Origin: Thermoleophilia bacterium | Lineage (GTDB): Bacteria > Actinomycetota > Thermoleophilia > Gaiellales > Gaiellaceae | DNA: 64,000 bases | NCBI GenBank assembly: GCA_020845695.1 | Contig: JADLFG010000019.1 | Span: 11,045 to 75,044, forward strand | Reading direction: 5' to 3' | Shown here: in pieces, positions 49,144 to 58,307 of the stretch | Numbering within the stretch: the stretch's first letter is position 1 | How the letters are laid out: the number at the start of each line of letters is the position of its first letter | Made by a program: the position numbers and the translations under genes | The notes under the pieces: model-generated | Told to the model about the DNA's origin: nothing | Databases searched by the model: none | Seen by the model: the letters and a program-made list of their open reading frames with translations, nothing else

Positions 49144-50058
49144 GTGCGCGTGCTCACGGCGGGCGAGACGATGGTGCTGCTCGACGGGGTCGAAGGAGGC
49201 GACCTTGCAACCGGAATGCCGTTTTCCCTGCGGATCGGCGGCGCGGAATCGAACTTCGCGATCGCGCTGCGGCGTCTCGGCGTCGAGGTGGCCTGGGCGT
49301 CACGGCTGGGAGCCGACCCCTTCGGCGATCTCGTCCTCCGCACGCTCGCGGGCGAGGGGGTCGACTTGCGCTGGGTTGCCCGCGACGGGGCGCCGACCGG
49401 GGTCTTCTTCAAGTGGCACGAGCGGGGGGAGAGCCGCGTCCTCTACCGCCGTGCCGGCTCCGCCGCCAGCCGCCTCTCCCCCACCGACGTCCCCGACGAG
49501 GCGCTCGCCGGGGTCGCCCTCGTGCACCTGACCGGGATCACGATGGCGCTGTCTCCGACGGCACGGGAGACCGTGCTCTCGCTCGCTGGCCGCGCGCGGG
49601 AGCGCGGCTGCACGGTCACGTTCGACCCGAATTACCGCCCGGCGCTGTGGCCGGATCCGGCCGCGGCGGGTGAGCGCATGCGGGCGGTGCTGCCCCACGT
49701 CGACTGGTACCTGTGCGGTCAGAGCGAGGGGGAGCTCCTCTTCGGCGCGGACTCCGCGGAGGAGGTGGTCGAGGCCGCCCGGGCGGCCGGGGCCCGGGAC
49801 GCGGTCGTGCGGGTCGGCGCCCGCGGCGCGCTCGTCCGCGAGGGCGGCTCGCCCGCGCTGGTAGCGCCGCTGCGCGTCGAGGAGGTCGTGGACGAGATCG
49901 GAGCAGGCGACGGCTTCGCGGCCGGCTTCGCCTACGGGCTCCTCCGCGGCTGGGAGCCGGTCCGCTGCGTTCGGACGGCGAACCAGATCGCCGCCGCCGC
50001 TCTGCGCGGGACCGGCGACTGGGAGACCTACCCGCGCCGGGAGGAGCTCGACCTCTAG
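49144..50058 (+). CDS. PfkB-family sugar kinase (2-keto-3-deoxygluconate kinase type)
   Basis: The 304-residue ribokinase-fold enzyme has the N-terminal GETMVLLDG and GGAESNFAIALRRLG substrate motif, FDPNYRPALWPDPAAA, and the GAGDGFAAGFAYGLL catalytic motif with the Asp. The first motif and the FDPNYRPALW segment resemble KdgK, which makes 2-keto-3-deoxy-6-phosphogluconate; ribokinase or fructokinase is possible. GTG 49144 is 6 nt after the -10. No sugar-acid dehydratase lies in the window. Confidence 0.87.
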   Translation: MRVLTAGETMVLLDGVEGGDLATGMPFSLRIGGAESNFAIALRRLGVEVAWASRLGADPFGDLVLRTLAGEGVDLRWVARDGAPTGVFFKWHERGESRVLYRRAGSAASRLSPTDVPDEALAGVALVHLTGITMALSPTARETVLSLAGRARERGCTVTFDPNYRPALWPDPAAAGERMRAVLPHVDWYLCGQSEGELLFGADSAEEVVEAARAAGARDAVVRVGARGALVREGGSPALVAPLRVEEVVDEIGAGDGFAAGFAYGLLRGWEPVRCVRTANQIAAAALRGTGDWETYPRREELDL

Positions 50059-50403
50059 CGCGACGCCCGCTGACGTGGCCCGCCACCACCGCGGCGGCGC
50101 GACCGCGGCCGCCGACGTCGCGCGACCACCGCGGCGGATGTAGGGGCGTGACTTGTCCCGCCCGAAACCACGCCAACAACGGGAACCGGCCCGATCACGG
50201 GCCCGACAAGCCCGCTCCTACACCAACCACCGCGACCGCCCGCGGCCGGCGAACGTGCCGGACGCCGCACCAGCCACCGGCAGCCCGGACGGCCCGCAGC
50301 TCCGTCCCCGCAACCGCGGGCCCCGGCACGAGACCCCGACGAGCACCGGGCGATCGTACGGCCGGTCCTCAACCTCCGTGCGTTGCTGCCGATCACTGTC
50401 CCG
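50059..50403. other. Intergenic region with repeats, 345 bases
   Basis: No gene is supported here. A 13-bp direct repeat (ACCACCGCGGCGG) occurs at 50085-50097 and 50125-50137. An imperfect REP-like hairpin GGGCGTGAC-tt-GTCCCGCCC is at 50144-50163, related to the palindromes at 15020-15092. The rest is GC-rich and shows no promoter I trust. Confidence 0.5.
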
Positions 50404-52869
50404 ATGGGGAGCGGCGACCCGAACTTGCTCGCGAAGACACGTGTCCCCGGACGGCCCCGGCGAGCCGCGCCGGATCGCGGCGCGATGCTCGCGGCCGTCG
50501 CGACGGCGGCGGAAAGCCTGCTGCGCGCGGCCTCCTGGCAGGAGGTGATCGACGACGCGCTCGCCGCGCTCGGCGCCGCGGTGGGCGCGAGCCGCGCCTA
50601 CCTGTTCGAGTTCCACCGCGACCGTGCCGGCCGGCCCGTGATGAGCCAGCGCTACGAGTGGTGCGCGCCCGGCATCCGGTCGCAGCTCGGGAACCCGGAC
50701 CTCAAGGAGCTGTCGCGAGCGCTGCCCGTGAAGAAGGGCTGGCAGGACGACATCGACGAGGGCCGCCCCGTCCAGGCGCACGTGTGCGAGCTGGAGCAGC
50801 CCATGCGCTCGATGATGGAGGCGCAGGAGATCAGATCGTTCCTCGGGGTTCCGATCTTCGCCAGCGACCGCCCGTGGGGCTTCGTCGGCTTCGACGCGTG
50901 CGACGACGATCGCGAGTGGGGGGACGCGGAGATCGAGGGGCTGCGGGCGGCCGCCGGGATCCTCGGCGCCGCGATCCAGCGGCACGAGGCGGAGGCGGCC
51001 CGGCGCGAGGCCGAGGCCCGCTACCGCACGCTCGTCGAGCACCTCCCCCTCACCGTCTACATCGACAACCTCGACGATCCGGCCTCGAGCCTCTACATCA
51101 GCCCCCAGGTCGAGCGGTCGCTTGGCTACTCGCCGGAGGAGTGGCTCGCCGACGCGCACATGCTCGCCAGGCTCGTTCACCCCGACGACCACCCGGAGAT
51201 CGTGGAGAGCCCGTGGCCCGAGGAGGACGGCCCGCACCGCCAGGAGTACCGGATGATCGCCCGCGACGGCCGCGTCGTCTGGATGCAGGACGAGTACGTG
51301 ATCATCCGCGACGACGATGGCAACCGGCGCTACGCCCAGGGCTACCTGCTCGACACGACCGAGCGCCGCGAGATGGAGGAGGCCCTCCGAGACAGCGAGC
51401 AGCAGTTCCGCGCGGTGTTCGACAGCGCGCGGGACGCGATCGTGATCGTCGACGACGACCTCCGCTGCGTGGATGCGAATCCGGCGGCGGCCGAGCTGGT
51501 CGGGCGCCCGCGCCACGAGCTGATCGGCGCCCGAACAGCCGGCTTCGCGGCCACGCCCGGCCGCGGCGAGCGCGAGGTGCTCGGCCGCGAACTCCTCGAA
51601 CGCGGCGAGCTCACCGGAACGATCGAGATCGAGCGCGCCGACGGGACACAGCGAATCGTCGAATACGCGGCCCGTGCGCACTTCCTGCCGGGCCGCCACC
51701 TGCTGCTCGCGCGCGACGTCACGGAGCAGCGGGCGCTCCAGCAGCAGTTCCTCCAGGCCCAGCGACTCGAGGCGGTCGGGCGCCTCGCCGGAGGAATCGC
51801 CCACGACTTCAACACCCTGCTGACCGCGATCAGCGGCTATGCCGAGTTCCTGCGCGGGAACCTCGGGGAGGGGCACCCGGGGCAGCGCGACGTGGCCGAG
51901 ATCGCGCGCGCGTCCGAACGCGCCGCCGGCCTCGTCGCCCAGCTCCTGATGTTCAGCCGCCGCCAGATCCTCCGCCCCGGGATCGTCGACCTGAACACGG
52001 TGGTCGAGAGTCTCGCGCCGATGCTCGAGCGGCTGCTCGGCGAGGACGCGGAGATCGTGACCCGCCTCGCTCGCGGGCTGCCCTCGATCACCGCCGACCC
52101 GGCCCAGCTCGAGCAGCTCCTCGTCAACCTCGCCACCAACGCCCGCGACGCGATGCCCCAGGGCGGCACGCTCACGATCTCGACCGCCGGCGCCGGTCCG
52201 GAGTCGGAGCTCGTGCGCCTGGCCGTCACCGACACCGGCACCGGCATGGACGAGCACACGCGGCTGAACGCCTTCGAGCCGTTCTTCACGACGAAGGAGC
52301 AAGGCAAAGGTACGGGCCTTGGACTCGCGAGCGTGTACGGGATCGTGATGCAGGCCGGCGGCAGCGTCAGGCTCGAGAGCGAGCCCGGCCGGGGAACGAC
52401 GGTGACCGTCCTGTTTCCGGCAACGAGGGCGCAGGCCGAGAGCTCGCCCCCCGCCCAGCAGGACCCGCCGGGCGCCCCCGGCGACGAGACCGTGCTGCTG
52501 GTCGAGGACGAGGACGTCGTCCGCATCCTCGCCGCCCGCGCGCTCCGGGCGCGCGGCTACGTGGTGCTCGAGGCCCGCGACGGCCCGGGGGCGCTCGTGC
52601 TCGCGGACACGCACGAGGGACCGGTCGACCTGCTCTTGACGGACGTGGTCATGCCCGGCATGACCGGCCGGGAGCTCGCGGACGCGGTCATCGCCACGCG
52701 GCCGGCGCTGCGCGTCCTCTACATGTCCGGCTACGCCGACGACGACGTGCTCGGCCGTGGCGTGCCCGGGTCGAACGTCGCGTTCATCGCGAAGCCGTTC
52801 ACGACCGCGGAGCTGGCGACTCGCGTGCGCGAGCTGCTCGATCTGGCCGAGAACGAGCCCGGCGGCTGA
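50404..52869 (+). CDS. Hybrid sensor histidine kinase (GAF-PAS-PAS-HisKA-HATPase-REC)
   Basis: Numbering from TTG 50383 (the ATG at 50404 is residue 8), the domains are GAF (about 35-200), PAS (210-330), PAS (335-455), HisKA with H474 in [11 protein letters not shown], HATPase (about 560-680, [10 protein letters not shown] and [11 protein letters not shown]) and a C-terminal receiver with D754 in [10 protein letters not shown]. The AHDFN H-box and fused receiver are typical of NtrB-like hybrid kinases. There are no membrane segments, so it senses a soluble signal. No separate DNA-binding partner is adjacent, so it may pass phosphate through another protein. The exact start is uncertain. Confidence 0.9.
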   Translation: MGSGDPNLLAKTRVPGRPRRAAPDRGAMLAAVATAAESLLRAASWQEVIDDALAALGAAVGASRAYLFEFHRDRAGRPVMSQRYEWCAPGIRSQLGNPDLKELSRALPVKKGWQDDIDEGRPVQAHVCELEQPMRSMMEAQEIRSFLGVPIFASDRPWGFVGFDACDDDREWGDAEIEGLRAAAGILGAAIQRHEAEAARREAEARYRTLVEHLPLTVYIDNLDDPASSLYISPQVERSLGYSPEEWLADAHMLARLVHPDDHPEIVESPWPEEDGPHRQEYRMIARDGRVVWMQDEYVIIRDDDGNRRYAQGYLLDTTERREMEEALRDSEQQFRAVFDSARDAIVIVDDDLRCVDANPAAAELVGRPRHELIGARTAGFAATPGRGEREVLGRELLERGELTGTIEIERADGTQRIVEYAARAHFLPGRHLLLARDVTEQRALQQQFLQAQRLEAVGRLAGGIAHDFNTLLTAISGYAEFLRGNLGEGHPGQRDVAEIARASERAAGLVAQLLMFSRRQILRPGIVDLNTVVESLAPMLERLLGEDAEIVTRLARGLPSITADPAQLEQLLVNLATNARDAMPQGGTLTISTAGAGPESELVRLAVTDTGTGMDEHTRLNAFEPFFTTKEQGKGTGLGLASVYGIVMQAGGSVRLESEPGRGTTVTVLFPATRAQAESSPPAQQDPPGAPGDETVLLVEDEDVVRILAARALRARGYVVLEARDGPGALVLADTHEGPVDLLLTDVVMPGMTGRELADAVIATRPALRVLYMSGYADDDVLGRGVPGSNVAFIAKPFTTAELATRVRELLDLAENEPGG

Positions 52870-52927
52870 CGCTCGACCGGGACGCGGGCGGCACGCGCCG
52901 GACGCCCCGCCGCGACGGCAACAGCCA

Positions 52928-52952
52928 TGTCCCGGGGCCAGGCCCCCGGACA
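52928..52952. repeat. REP-like palindrome (GTCCCGGGGCC type)
   Basis: GTCCCGGGGCC-A-GGCCCCCGGAC with outer T/A pair: 12-bp arms with one mismatch and a single-base centre. It is in the 428-base gap after the kinase gene. It differs in sequence from the other two palindrome families but has the same GC-rich layout. Confidence 0.6.
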
Positions 52953-53042
52953 CGGCCTTCGTGGGCGTGTCTCGGCGAGCACGCCGTCCCGCGGGCGACC
53001 GCGTCAGCTCGGCTCCGGCAGGCGCGGCCGCGCACCGCCCGC

Positions 53043-53048
53043 TATGGT
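53043..53048 (+). promoter_or_regulatory. -10 element of the RNA candidate
   Basis: TATGGT, with the expected start at g53055, six bases on, exactly where the closing stem of the RNA candidate begins. A GTG at 53055 could also start a 12-codon leaderless frame. Confidence 0.5.
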
Positions 53049-53054
53049 GGGGGC

Positions 53055-53213
53055 GTGCTCGACCCTGTGCGTGGTCTCGCGCTCCCATGTTGAACCAACA
53101 CCAACTGAGAGGGAGCCCGCGTCCGGGCGCCGCCCGCGGGTAGGCACCGGCAGGGCACCCACCTGGTTCGCCAGGTTCCTCAGGCGCGAGGCTTCACCGG
53201 CAGGGTGGAGCAC
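53055..53213 (+). ncRNA. Candidate structured RNA, about 159 nt
   Basis: The ends pair as GTGCTC-g-ACCCTG (53055-53067) with CAGGGT-g-GAGCAC (53201-53213), a 12-bp stem with one mismatch. Inside are hairpins GCTCCC/GGGAGC (53081-53086 with 53111-53116, enclosing TGTTG-aac-CAACA), CCCGCG/CGCGGG (53116-53121 with 53135-53140) and ACCTGG-ttcg-CCAGGT (53161-53176). A direct repeat ACCGGCAGGG (53146 and 53196) offers an alternative partner for the closing stem. It is not a class I know. It lies upstream of the membrane protein gene at 53298. Confidence 0.5.
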
Positions 53214-53228
53214 TCATGGACCAGGAAA

Positions 53229-53256
53229 CCCCTGCTCACAGGCCCCTGCTCACAGG
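53229..53256. repeat. 14-bp tandem repeat, two copies
   Basis: CCCCTGCTCACAGG twice in a row with no gap, just after the RNA candidate and before the gene at 53298. Confidence 0.7.
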
Positions 53257-53297
53257 CGCGTTCCGTCCGGCCGGGGTCCTAGGCTTGATCTCCCAGG

Positions 53298-53639
53298 GTG
53301 GCGTATCTCCTCGCCTTCGGGCTCGTGCTGGTTCTCCTGGCGCTCCTGCCGGGGCTGCGCCGACCGATCGTCCTCCTCGCCCTCGCCGGCCTCACGTGCG
53401 CCCTCGTCGCCCGGGCGATCACAGGGGACGGGTTCCTGATCGCCGCGGCGGGGCTCGTGCCGATCCTGCTCGCCCTGGTCGCCTGGGAGATCGCCGACAC
53501 GTTCCACGTCGCTGCTGCCCCGAGCAGGGAGGCGCGGCGGGAGCGCCGGAACGCGCGGCGCGCCGACGAGCGGCGGCGCGAGGCCCGCGAGCGCGAGCGC
53601 CAGCGCCGCCTGCGCGAGCGCTCGCGCCGGGCCGCGTAG
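53298..53639 (+). CDS. Small membrane protein with basic tail, 113 residues
   Basis: Three hydrophobic segments lie in the first 70 residues (AYLLAFGLVLVLLALLPG, RPIVLLALAGLTCALVARA and GFLIAAAGLVPILLALVAW). A highly charged, Arg-rich helical tail of about 40 residues follows, which may bind nucleic acid or acidic lipids. No family recognised. GTG 53298 is 12 nt after a TAGGCT -10 (53280-53285), so the leader is at most about 5 nt. The RNA candidate is just upstream. Confidence 0.72.
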   Translation: MAYLLAFGLVLVLLALLPGLRRPIVLLALAGLTCALVARAITGDGFLIAAAGLVPILLALVAWEIADTFHVAAAPSREARRERRNARRADERRREARERERQRRLRERSRRAA

Positions 53640-53640
53640 A

Positions 53641-55668
53641 TCAGAGGCGGGCGAGCACGTCGACGGCGACGGCGCCGCGCTCGAGCACGAGCAGCGGGTT
53701 GACGTCGACCTCCACCAGCCGGTCCGCGTGGGCCTCCACGAGCCGGACGAGCGCGAGCGCCGCGTCCACCGCAGCCGCCAGGTCTCCCCGGCGCAGGAGC
53801 GGTCCGACCCGCAGGCTCGCGAGCGCCGCCTCCACGTCCTCCCGGGCGACGGGCAGGAGCAGAGCCCGCGCGTCCGCCACGAGCTCGACGAGCCCGCCGC
53901 CGCTGCCGACGAGCAGGACGTGCCCGAACGCGGGATCGTGGAGCGCCCCGAGCAGGAGCTCGCAGACGGCTCCCGCCACCATCTGCTCGACGAGCACCCC
54001 GGAGAGCAGCAGCCCGGGGTTGGCGCGACGCATCGCCTCGACGGCCGCCGTCACCTCGGCCTCGTCGCGGAGGCCAAGCGAGACCGCCCTCGCCGCGGCC
54101 TTGTGCGGCAGCTCCGGGCTGCAGAGCTTCGCCGCGACCGGAAAGCCGAGCGCCGCCGCCGCGGCTGGCGCCTCGGGCGGAGAGACGAGCCTGCCCACCG
54201 GGACGGCCAGGCCGAACGCGGCCGCGAGCGCCTTCGACTCGGCCTCGTCGCGCAGGCGACCCCCGCCCGCGAGCGCGGCGACCGGCGCGAGCGCGGCCGG
54301 CCGCCCGGCACGCAGGCGCTCGCCGAGGCGCGCGCAGGCACCGAGCGCGACGAATGCCTCCGCCAGCCCCTGCAACGGCGCGGCGCCACGGCCGAGCAGC
54401 TCCTCGCGGGCGTGCGCCCGCAGCGACTCGGGCAGCACGCTCGCGACCGCCGCCGGAACGCCCGCTTCCGCGCACGCTCGCAGGTGCGCGGCGATCGCCC
54501 GGTCGACGTCGGCGCTGTAGGCCATACCCGGCCGGGGGTGGTCGATCACGAGCAGAGCGGCATCGGCCGGGTCGGCGAGCGCGGTCGAGAAGACCCGGTG
54601 CAGCGGCTCCTCGAGCCCCCAGAGCGCCGAGTTGTAGTCGAGCGGGTTCGAGACGAGCGCGAACTCCGGCAGCGCCCCGGCCAGCCGCTCGCGGGTCGCC
54701 GGCGCCGGCTGGGGCAGCTCGAGCCCGCTCCCCTCGGCGAGGTCAGCGACGAGGGCGGACTCGGCGCCGGAGCACGTGAAGACGAAGAGCCGGCGCCCGG
54801 CGAGCGGCCCGACCGAGACGAGCGCCTTCAGCGTCTCGAGCAGCTCCGGAATCGTGCGGACGCGGGCGATGCCGTAGCGGCGGCAGAGCGCGTCGTAGAG
54901 AGCGTCGGAGCCGGCGAGCGAGGCCGTGTGCGTGCGAGCCAGCTCGCGCCCGAGCGCTGACACCCCGGCCTTGCAGACCGCGAGCGGCACGCTGCGCTCG
55001 AGCGCCCGGGCGGCGGCCGCGGCGAAGCGGGGCACGTCTCGCAGGCCCTCGAGGTAGATGCCGATCCCGGTCACCTCGTCCAGGTCGAGGTAGGCATCGA
55101 CGACCTCGGCGAGCTCGACCACCGCCTGGTTGCCGATGCTAGCGACGAACGCGAGCGGCAGGGAGCGCTGGTTCATCGTCACGTTGATGCCGAGGTTGCC
55201 GCTCTGGAGGACGACAGCGACGCCGCGCTCCCTGCGCTCGTGCGGCCACGGCACCGGCCAGAGGCCGGCGCCGCCGACGAGGTCGATCGCGCCGTAGCAG
55301 TTGGGGCCGAGCACCGGCATGGCGCCCGCCGCCTCACGCAGTGCCTCCTCGAGCGCGGCGCCGGCCTCGGTGCCCGCCTCGGAGAAGCCGGCCGCGTAAC
55401 AGGCCGCGCCCCCGGCGCCGATCGCCGCGAGCTCACGCACGATCTCGACGGTCGTGGCCGCGTTGACCGCGACGAACGCTGCGTCGGGCGCCTCCGGCAG
55501 CTCGGCGACGTTGCGGTAGGCGGGTCGGCCGCCGAGCTCGCCGCGCGGGTGGACGGCGTAGACGGGACCGTCGAAGCCGGCCGCCTCGCACTCGTCGCGG
55601 GCCGCCGCGGCGATCGCCCCGCCGACGAACACGACGCTGCGCGGACGCAGCAGCCGCCCGAGGCTCAC
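53641..55668 (-). CDS. Acyl-CoA synthetase, ADP-forming type
   Basis: The 675-residue enzyme is a fused NDP-forming acyl-CoA synthetase: CoA-binding domain (about 1-130, LRPRSVVFVGGA), succinyl-CoA ligase-like domains (about 135-450, LGPNCYGAIDLVGG, then VVLQSGNLGINVTMNQRS) and a C-terminal ATP-grasp domain (about 455-675, GFPVAAKLCSPELPHK, VEVDVNPLLVL). It would convert an acid to its CoA ester using ATP through a phosphohistidine. The GTG start overlaps the hydratase stop (GTGA), so the pair works on one acyl-CoA pathway. Confidence 0.88.
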   Translation of the reverse strand: MSLGRLLRPRSVVFVGGAIAAAARDECEAAGFDGPVYAVHPRGELGGRPAYRNVAELPEAPDAAFVAVNAATTVEIVRELAAIGAGGAACYAAGFSEAGTEAGAALEEALREAAGAMPVLGPNCYGAIDLVGGAGLWPVPWPHERRERGVAVVLQSGNLGINVTMNQRSLPLAFVASIGNQAVVELAEVVDAYLDLDEVTGIGIYLEGLRDVPRFAAAAARALERSVPLAVCKAGVSALGRELARTHTASLAGSDALYDALCRRYGIARVRTIPELLETLKALVSVGPLAGRRLFVFTCSGAESALVADLAEGSGLELPQPAPATRERLAGALPEFALVSNPLDYNSALWGLEEPLHRVFSTALADPADAALLVIDHPRPGMAYSADVDRAIAAHLRACAEAGVPAAVASVLPESLRAHAREELLGRGAAPLQGLAEAFVALGACARLGERLRAGRPAALAPVAALAGGGRLRDEAESKALAAAFGLAVPVGRLVSPPEAPAAAAALGFPVAAKLCSPELPHKAAARAVSLGLRDEAEVTAAVEAMRRANPGLLLSGVLVEQMVAGAVCELLLGALHDPAFGHVLLVGSGGGLVELVADARALLLPVAREDVEAALASLRVGPLLRRGDLAAAVDAALALVRLVEAHADRLVEVDVNPLLVLERGAVAVDVLARL

Positions 55669-56444
55669 CGGCCGCGGAAGCGGGGCTCGCGCTTCTCCGC
55701 AGCGGCCGCGAGCGCCTCGCGGTGGTCGTCTGTCCGGGAGCAGGCCTGACCCGCGGTGGCCTCCTCGCGGAGCTGCTCGGCGAGCGTGCGCCGGTGCGAG
55801 GAGTCGAGCAGCCGCTTCGCGTGCCCGATCGCGACGGTCGGCCCGCCCGCCAGCTCGGCGGCGAGCTCGGCGCCGGCGGCCGCGAGCCCGGCGAGCGGGA
55901 CGACCCGCGAGACGAGCCCGTTCGCGAGCGCGGTCTCCGCGTCCCAGAGCTCACCCGTGTAGACGAAGCGCTTCGCGCGCTCGAGCCCGATCACACGCGG
56001 CAGGAGCCACGTCCCGCCCGCGTCGGGCGGGTAGGCCAGCCACGTGTAGGCACAGGCGAAGCGGGCCTCCGCGGCCGCGATCCGGAAGTCGCAGGCGAGC
56101 GCGAGATCGAGCCCGGCCCCGACGGCGGCGCCGTTCAGGAGCGCGACCGTCGGCAGCGGCGCCTCCGCCAGCTCGGTCACGAGCGCGTGGGCGAGCTCGA
56201 CCCACGGCGAGGAGCCCGCGTCCGCCTCGGTCCCCTCCGCGATCCACGCCTTCACGTCGGCTCCGGCGCAGAAGCCCTTGCCGGCGCCGGTGAGGACGAG
56301 GCAGCGCACGTCCGGGTCGGCGACGGCCTCCGCAAGCTCCGAGAGCAGCGCCGCGAGCAGCTCCTCGTCGAGCGCGTTTCGCACCTCGGGTCGGTTCAAG
56401 GTCAGGGTGCGGACCGCCCCGTCGTCCGAGCGCAGCACCTTCAC
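55665..56444 (-). CDS. Enoyl-CoA hydratase/isomerase family protein
   Basis: The 259-residue crotonase-fold enzyme hydrates or isomerises an enoyl-CoA. It shows LNRPEVRNALDEELL, LTGAGKGFCAGADVKAW and the LLNGAAVGAGLDLALACDFRIAA oxyanion segment; the expected Glu pair is not clear (an Asp lies at YPPDAGGTWLL), so another crotonase reaction is possible. GTG 56444 lies 6 nt after a TAGGGT -10. It precedes the acyl-CoA synthetase gene, a small two-gene catabolic operon. Confidence 0.9.
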   Translation of the reverse strand: MKVLRSDDGAVRTLTLNRPEVRNALDEELLAALLSELAEAVADPDVRCLVLTGAGKGFCAGADVKAWIAEGTEADAGSSPWVELAHALVTELAEAPLPTVALLNGAAVGAGLDLALACDFRIAAAEARFACAYTWLAYPPDAGGTWLLPRVIGLERAKRFVYTGELWDAETALANGLVSRVVPLAGLAAAGAELAAELAGGPTVAIGHAKRLLDSSHRRTLAEQLREEATAGQACSRTDDHREALAAAAEKREPRFRGR

Positions 56445-56530
56445 GGCGCGACCCTAGCGCAGCGGGCGCCGCCGTGCGGCGGGCGAAATCAGACCAGGCG
56501 GGCGGGCGGCCACGCTGACAGACTGTGGCC

Positions 56531-57235
56531 GTGCGCCGCCTCGGCCTGCGGATCTTCTTCGCGTCGGTCGCCCTCAACGCGGCGCTCGCGATCGTGGCGC
56601 TGCTCGCCGGCTCGTTCGGCGAGATCGAGGGCAAGATCCTGTTCAGCTCGCTCTGCGTGACCGGCGCGCTCGTGCTCGTCCTCGCCTGCGAGGCCGCGCG
56701 GGGACGCGGCAGGCTCGGCCCGCTGCCTCTGGCCGGCTCGGGGGCGTCGCTCGCGGGCTTCGCGCTGCTCATGGCCGGCGTCTGGGTCGAGTCGAGCGAC
56801 GACACGTTCTCGCGGGTCACCGGCACCGTGCTCACCCCGGCCGTGGCGGCCGCCCTCGTCAGCGTGCTCTCGCTCGCCGACCTCGCCCCCCGCTTCCTCT
56901 GGACGTTCCGCGCCGCCGCCGGGCTGACGCTGGTCCTCGCCGGGCTCGTCGCCGCCGGCATCTGGGGTGAGTTCGACGGCGACTGGTACGGGCGCTGGAT
57001 CGGCGTCGTCGCGGTTGCGCTCGCCGCCTTCGTGATCGTCGTACCGGTGCTCGCGCGCCTCAGCCGCCGGGAAGCCGGCGAGTCGCCCGCGGTGGCCGGC
57101 CGCATCTCCTTCTGCCCGGCGTGCGGGGTGGCGCTGTCGGCCGCGGCGGGCGCCGAGACGCGCTGCGAGGCCTGCGGCGCGGCGTTCGCGGTCACGTTCC
57201 GGCGAGGCCGGGACACCGCGGCAGCGGACGGCTGA
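56531..57235 (+). CDS. Membrane protein with C-terminal zinc-ribbon-like domain
   Basis: The 234-residue protein has six predicted helices (about residues 5-190) and a C-terminal CPACG(V)...CEACG pair (CPACGVALSAAAGAETRCEACG) that looks like a small zinc ribbon. No family recognised. GTG 56531 is 6 nt after a CAGACT -10-like hexamer; GTG 56525 is two codons upstream. It is divergent from the hydratase gene. The 94 bases after it hold nothing obvious. Confidence 0.75.
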   Translation: MRRLGLRIFFASVALNAALAIVALLAGSFGEIEGKILFSSLCVTGALVLVLACEAARGRGRLGPLPLAGSGASLAGFALLMAGVWVESSDDTFSRVTGTVLTPAVAAALVSVLSLADLAPRFLWTFRAAAGLTLVLAGLVAAGIWGEFDGDWYGRWIGVVAVALAAFVIVVPVLARLSRREAGESPAVAGRISFCPACGVALSAAAGAETRCEACGAAFAVTFRRGRDTAAADG

Positions 57236-57329
57236 AGCCCGGCCCACCCCGGCGGCTCCCCGGCGATCCCCACGAGGCGTGCTACGCCCCGCTCCCCGCG
57301 ACCGGCAGGCCCGACCCGCCGTCCCGGTC

Positions 57330-58307
57330 TCAGGCCGAGGGCGCTCCCGCTCGCCGGGCGCGGACGAGGCGGGTCAGGTGGGGGACGATCTCGTGCAGGT
57401 CGCCGACGACCCCGAGGTCGGCGAGCTCGAAGATCGCGGCGGCCGGGTCGCTGTTGATCGCGACGACCGTGGCCGAGCGCTCCATCCCGATCCGGTGCTG
57501 GATCGCGCCGGAGATGCCGCAGGCCAGGTAGACGGCCGGAGCGACGATCCGCCCGCTCTGGCCGACCTGGCGCGAGGCCGGGTACCAGCCGATCTCGACG
57601 ATCGGCAGCGAGACGCCGACGATGCCGCCGAGCTCCTCCGCGAGCTCCTCGAGCGCGGCGAAGCCCTGACGGCTGCCGACCCCGCGCCCGCCGGCGACGA
57701 TGATCCCGGCCTCGGCGAGCGACGGCCCCGGAGCCTGCTCCGTGCCGCGCTCGAGCACGGTCACGCTCGGCTCCGGGCTCTCGATCGTCACCTCGAGCCG
57801 CTCGACCGCTCCCGCCGTCGCCGCCGCCACGGGCTGGTGCGCCCCGGGCCGCAGCAGCGCCAGCCTCGGGCTACCGCGCCAGCCGACCCGCACGCTGACC
57901 GTGTCCTGCAGCGCGCGCCGCACGCCCACGAGCTCGGCGCCGTCGCGCTCGAGGTCGAGGAGATCCCAGTTGAGGCCGGCTTCGAGGCGGGCGGACAGCC
58001 CCGCCGCCACGTCGGTCGCGCTGGTCGTGGTGGCGAGCAGCACCGTGTCGTAGCCGGCGGTCGCGACGAGGCGGGCCAGCACCTCGATCCGCGGCCGCGG
58101 CGACCCGTCGCCAAGCGCGGCGTCGTCCGCGAGCAGCACGCGCGCCCCGGAGCGGGCCGCCGCCTCGCGGGCGGCCTCCTCGACCCCGTCGCCGAGCACG
58201 ATCCCGGCGGCGGCGTCCGAGAGCGCTCGCGCCCGGGCCAGCACGCCGAGCGAGTCGTCGGTCGGGTGGCCGCGCTCGTTTTCGACGTAGACGAGGATCG
58301 GGCTCAG
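57330..58307 (-). CDS. etfA: Electron transfer flavoprotein alpha subunit, probable CTG start
   Basis: The 325-residue ETF alpha binds FAD and passes electrons from acyl-CoA dehydrogenase-like enzymes to the quinone pool. The C-terminal FAD domain has VAGGRGVGSRQGF, VGQSGRIVAPAVYLACGISGAIQHRIGM and NSDPAAAIFELADLGVVGDLHEIVP. The N-terminus ILVYVENERGHP has no ATG, GTG or TTG before it in frame. A CTG at 58307 overlaps the etfB stop as CTGA, so I take that as the start. Confidence 0.92.
   Translation of the reverse strand: MSPILVYVENERGHPTDDSLGVLARARALSDAAAGIVLGDGVEEAAREAAARSGARVLLADDAALGDGSPRPRIEVLARLVATAGYDTVLLATTTSATDVAAGLSARLEAGLNWDLLDLERDGAELVGVRRALQDTVSVRVGWRGSPRLALLRPGAHQPVAAATAGAVERLEVTIESPEPSVTVLERGTEQAPGPSLAEAGIIVAGGRGVGSRQGFAALEELAEELGGIVGVSLPIVEIGWYPASRQVGQSGRIVAPAVYLACGISGAIQHRIGMERSATVVAINSDPAAAIFELADLGVVGDLHEIVPHLTRLVRARRAGAPSA

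Noticed and set aside
49713..53093. A long plus-strand open frame of over 1,100 codons
   Set aside because: It is the shadow of the sugar kinase and histidine kinase genes in another phase. Only its last 12 codons coincide with a possible leaderless peptide at 53055.
53088..53160. TPP riboswitch, suggested by CTGAGA at 53105-53110
   Set aside because: The other conserved TPP elements (GGGGTGC, ACC CTTTGAACC, ATGCCAGCG-like) are missing or in the wrong order.
53055..53213. Signal recognition particle RNA, 6S RNA or tmRNA
   Set aside because: No GGTCAGG...GGAAGG SRP loop, no long single 6S hairpin and no tmRNA tag frame is present. The structure is multi-hairpin, so I left it unassigned.
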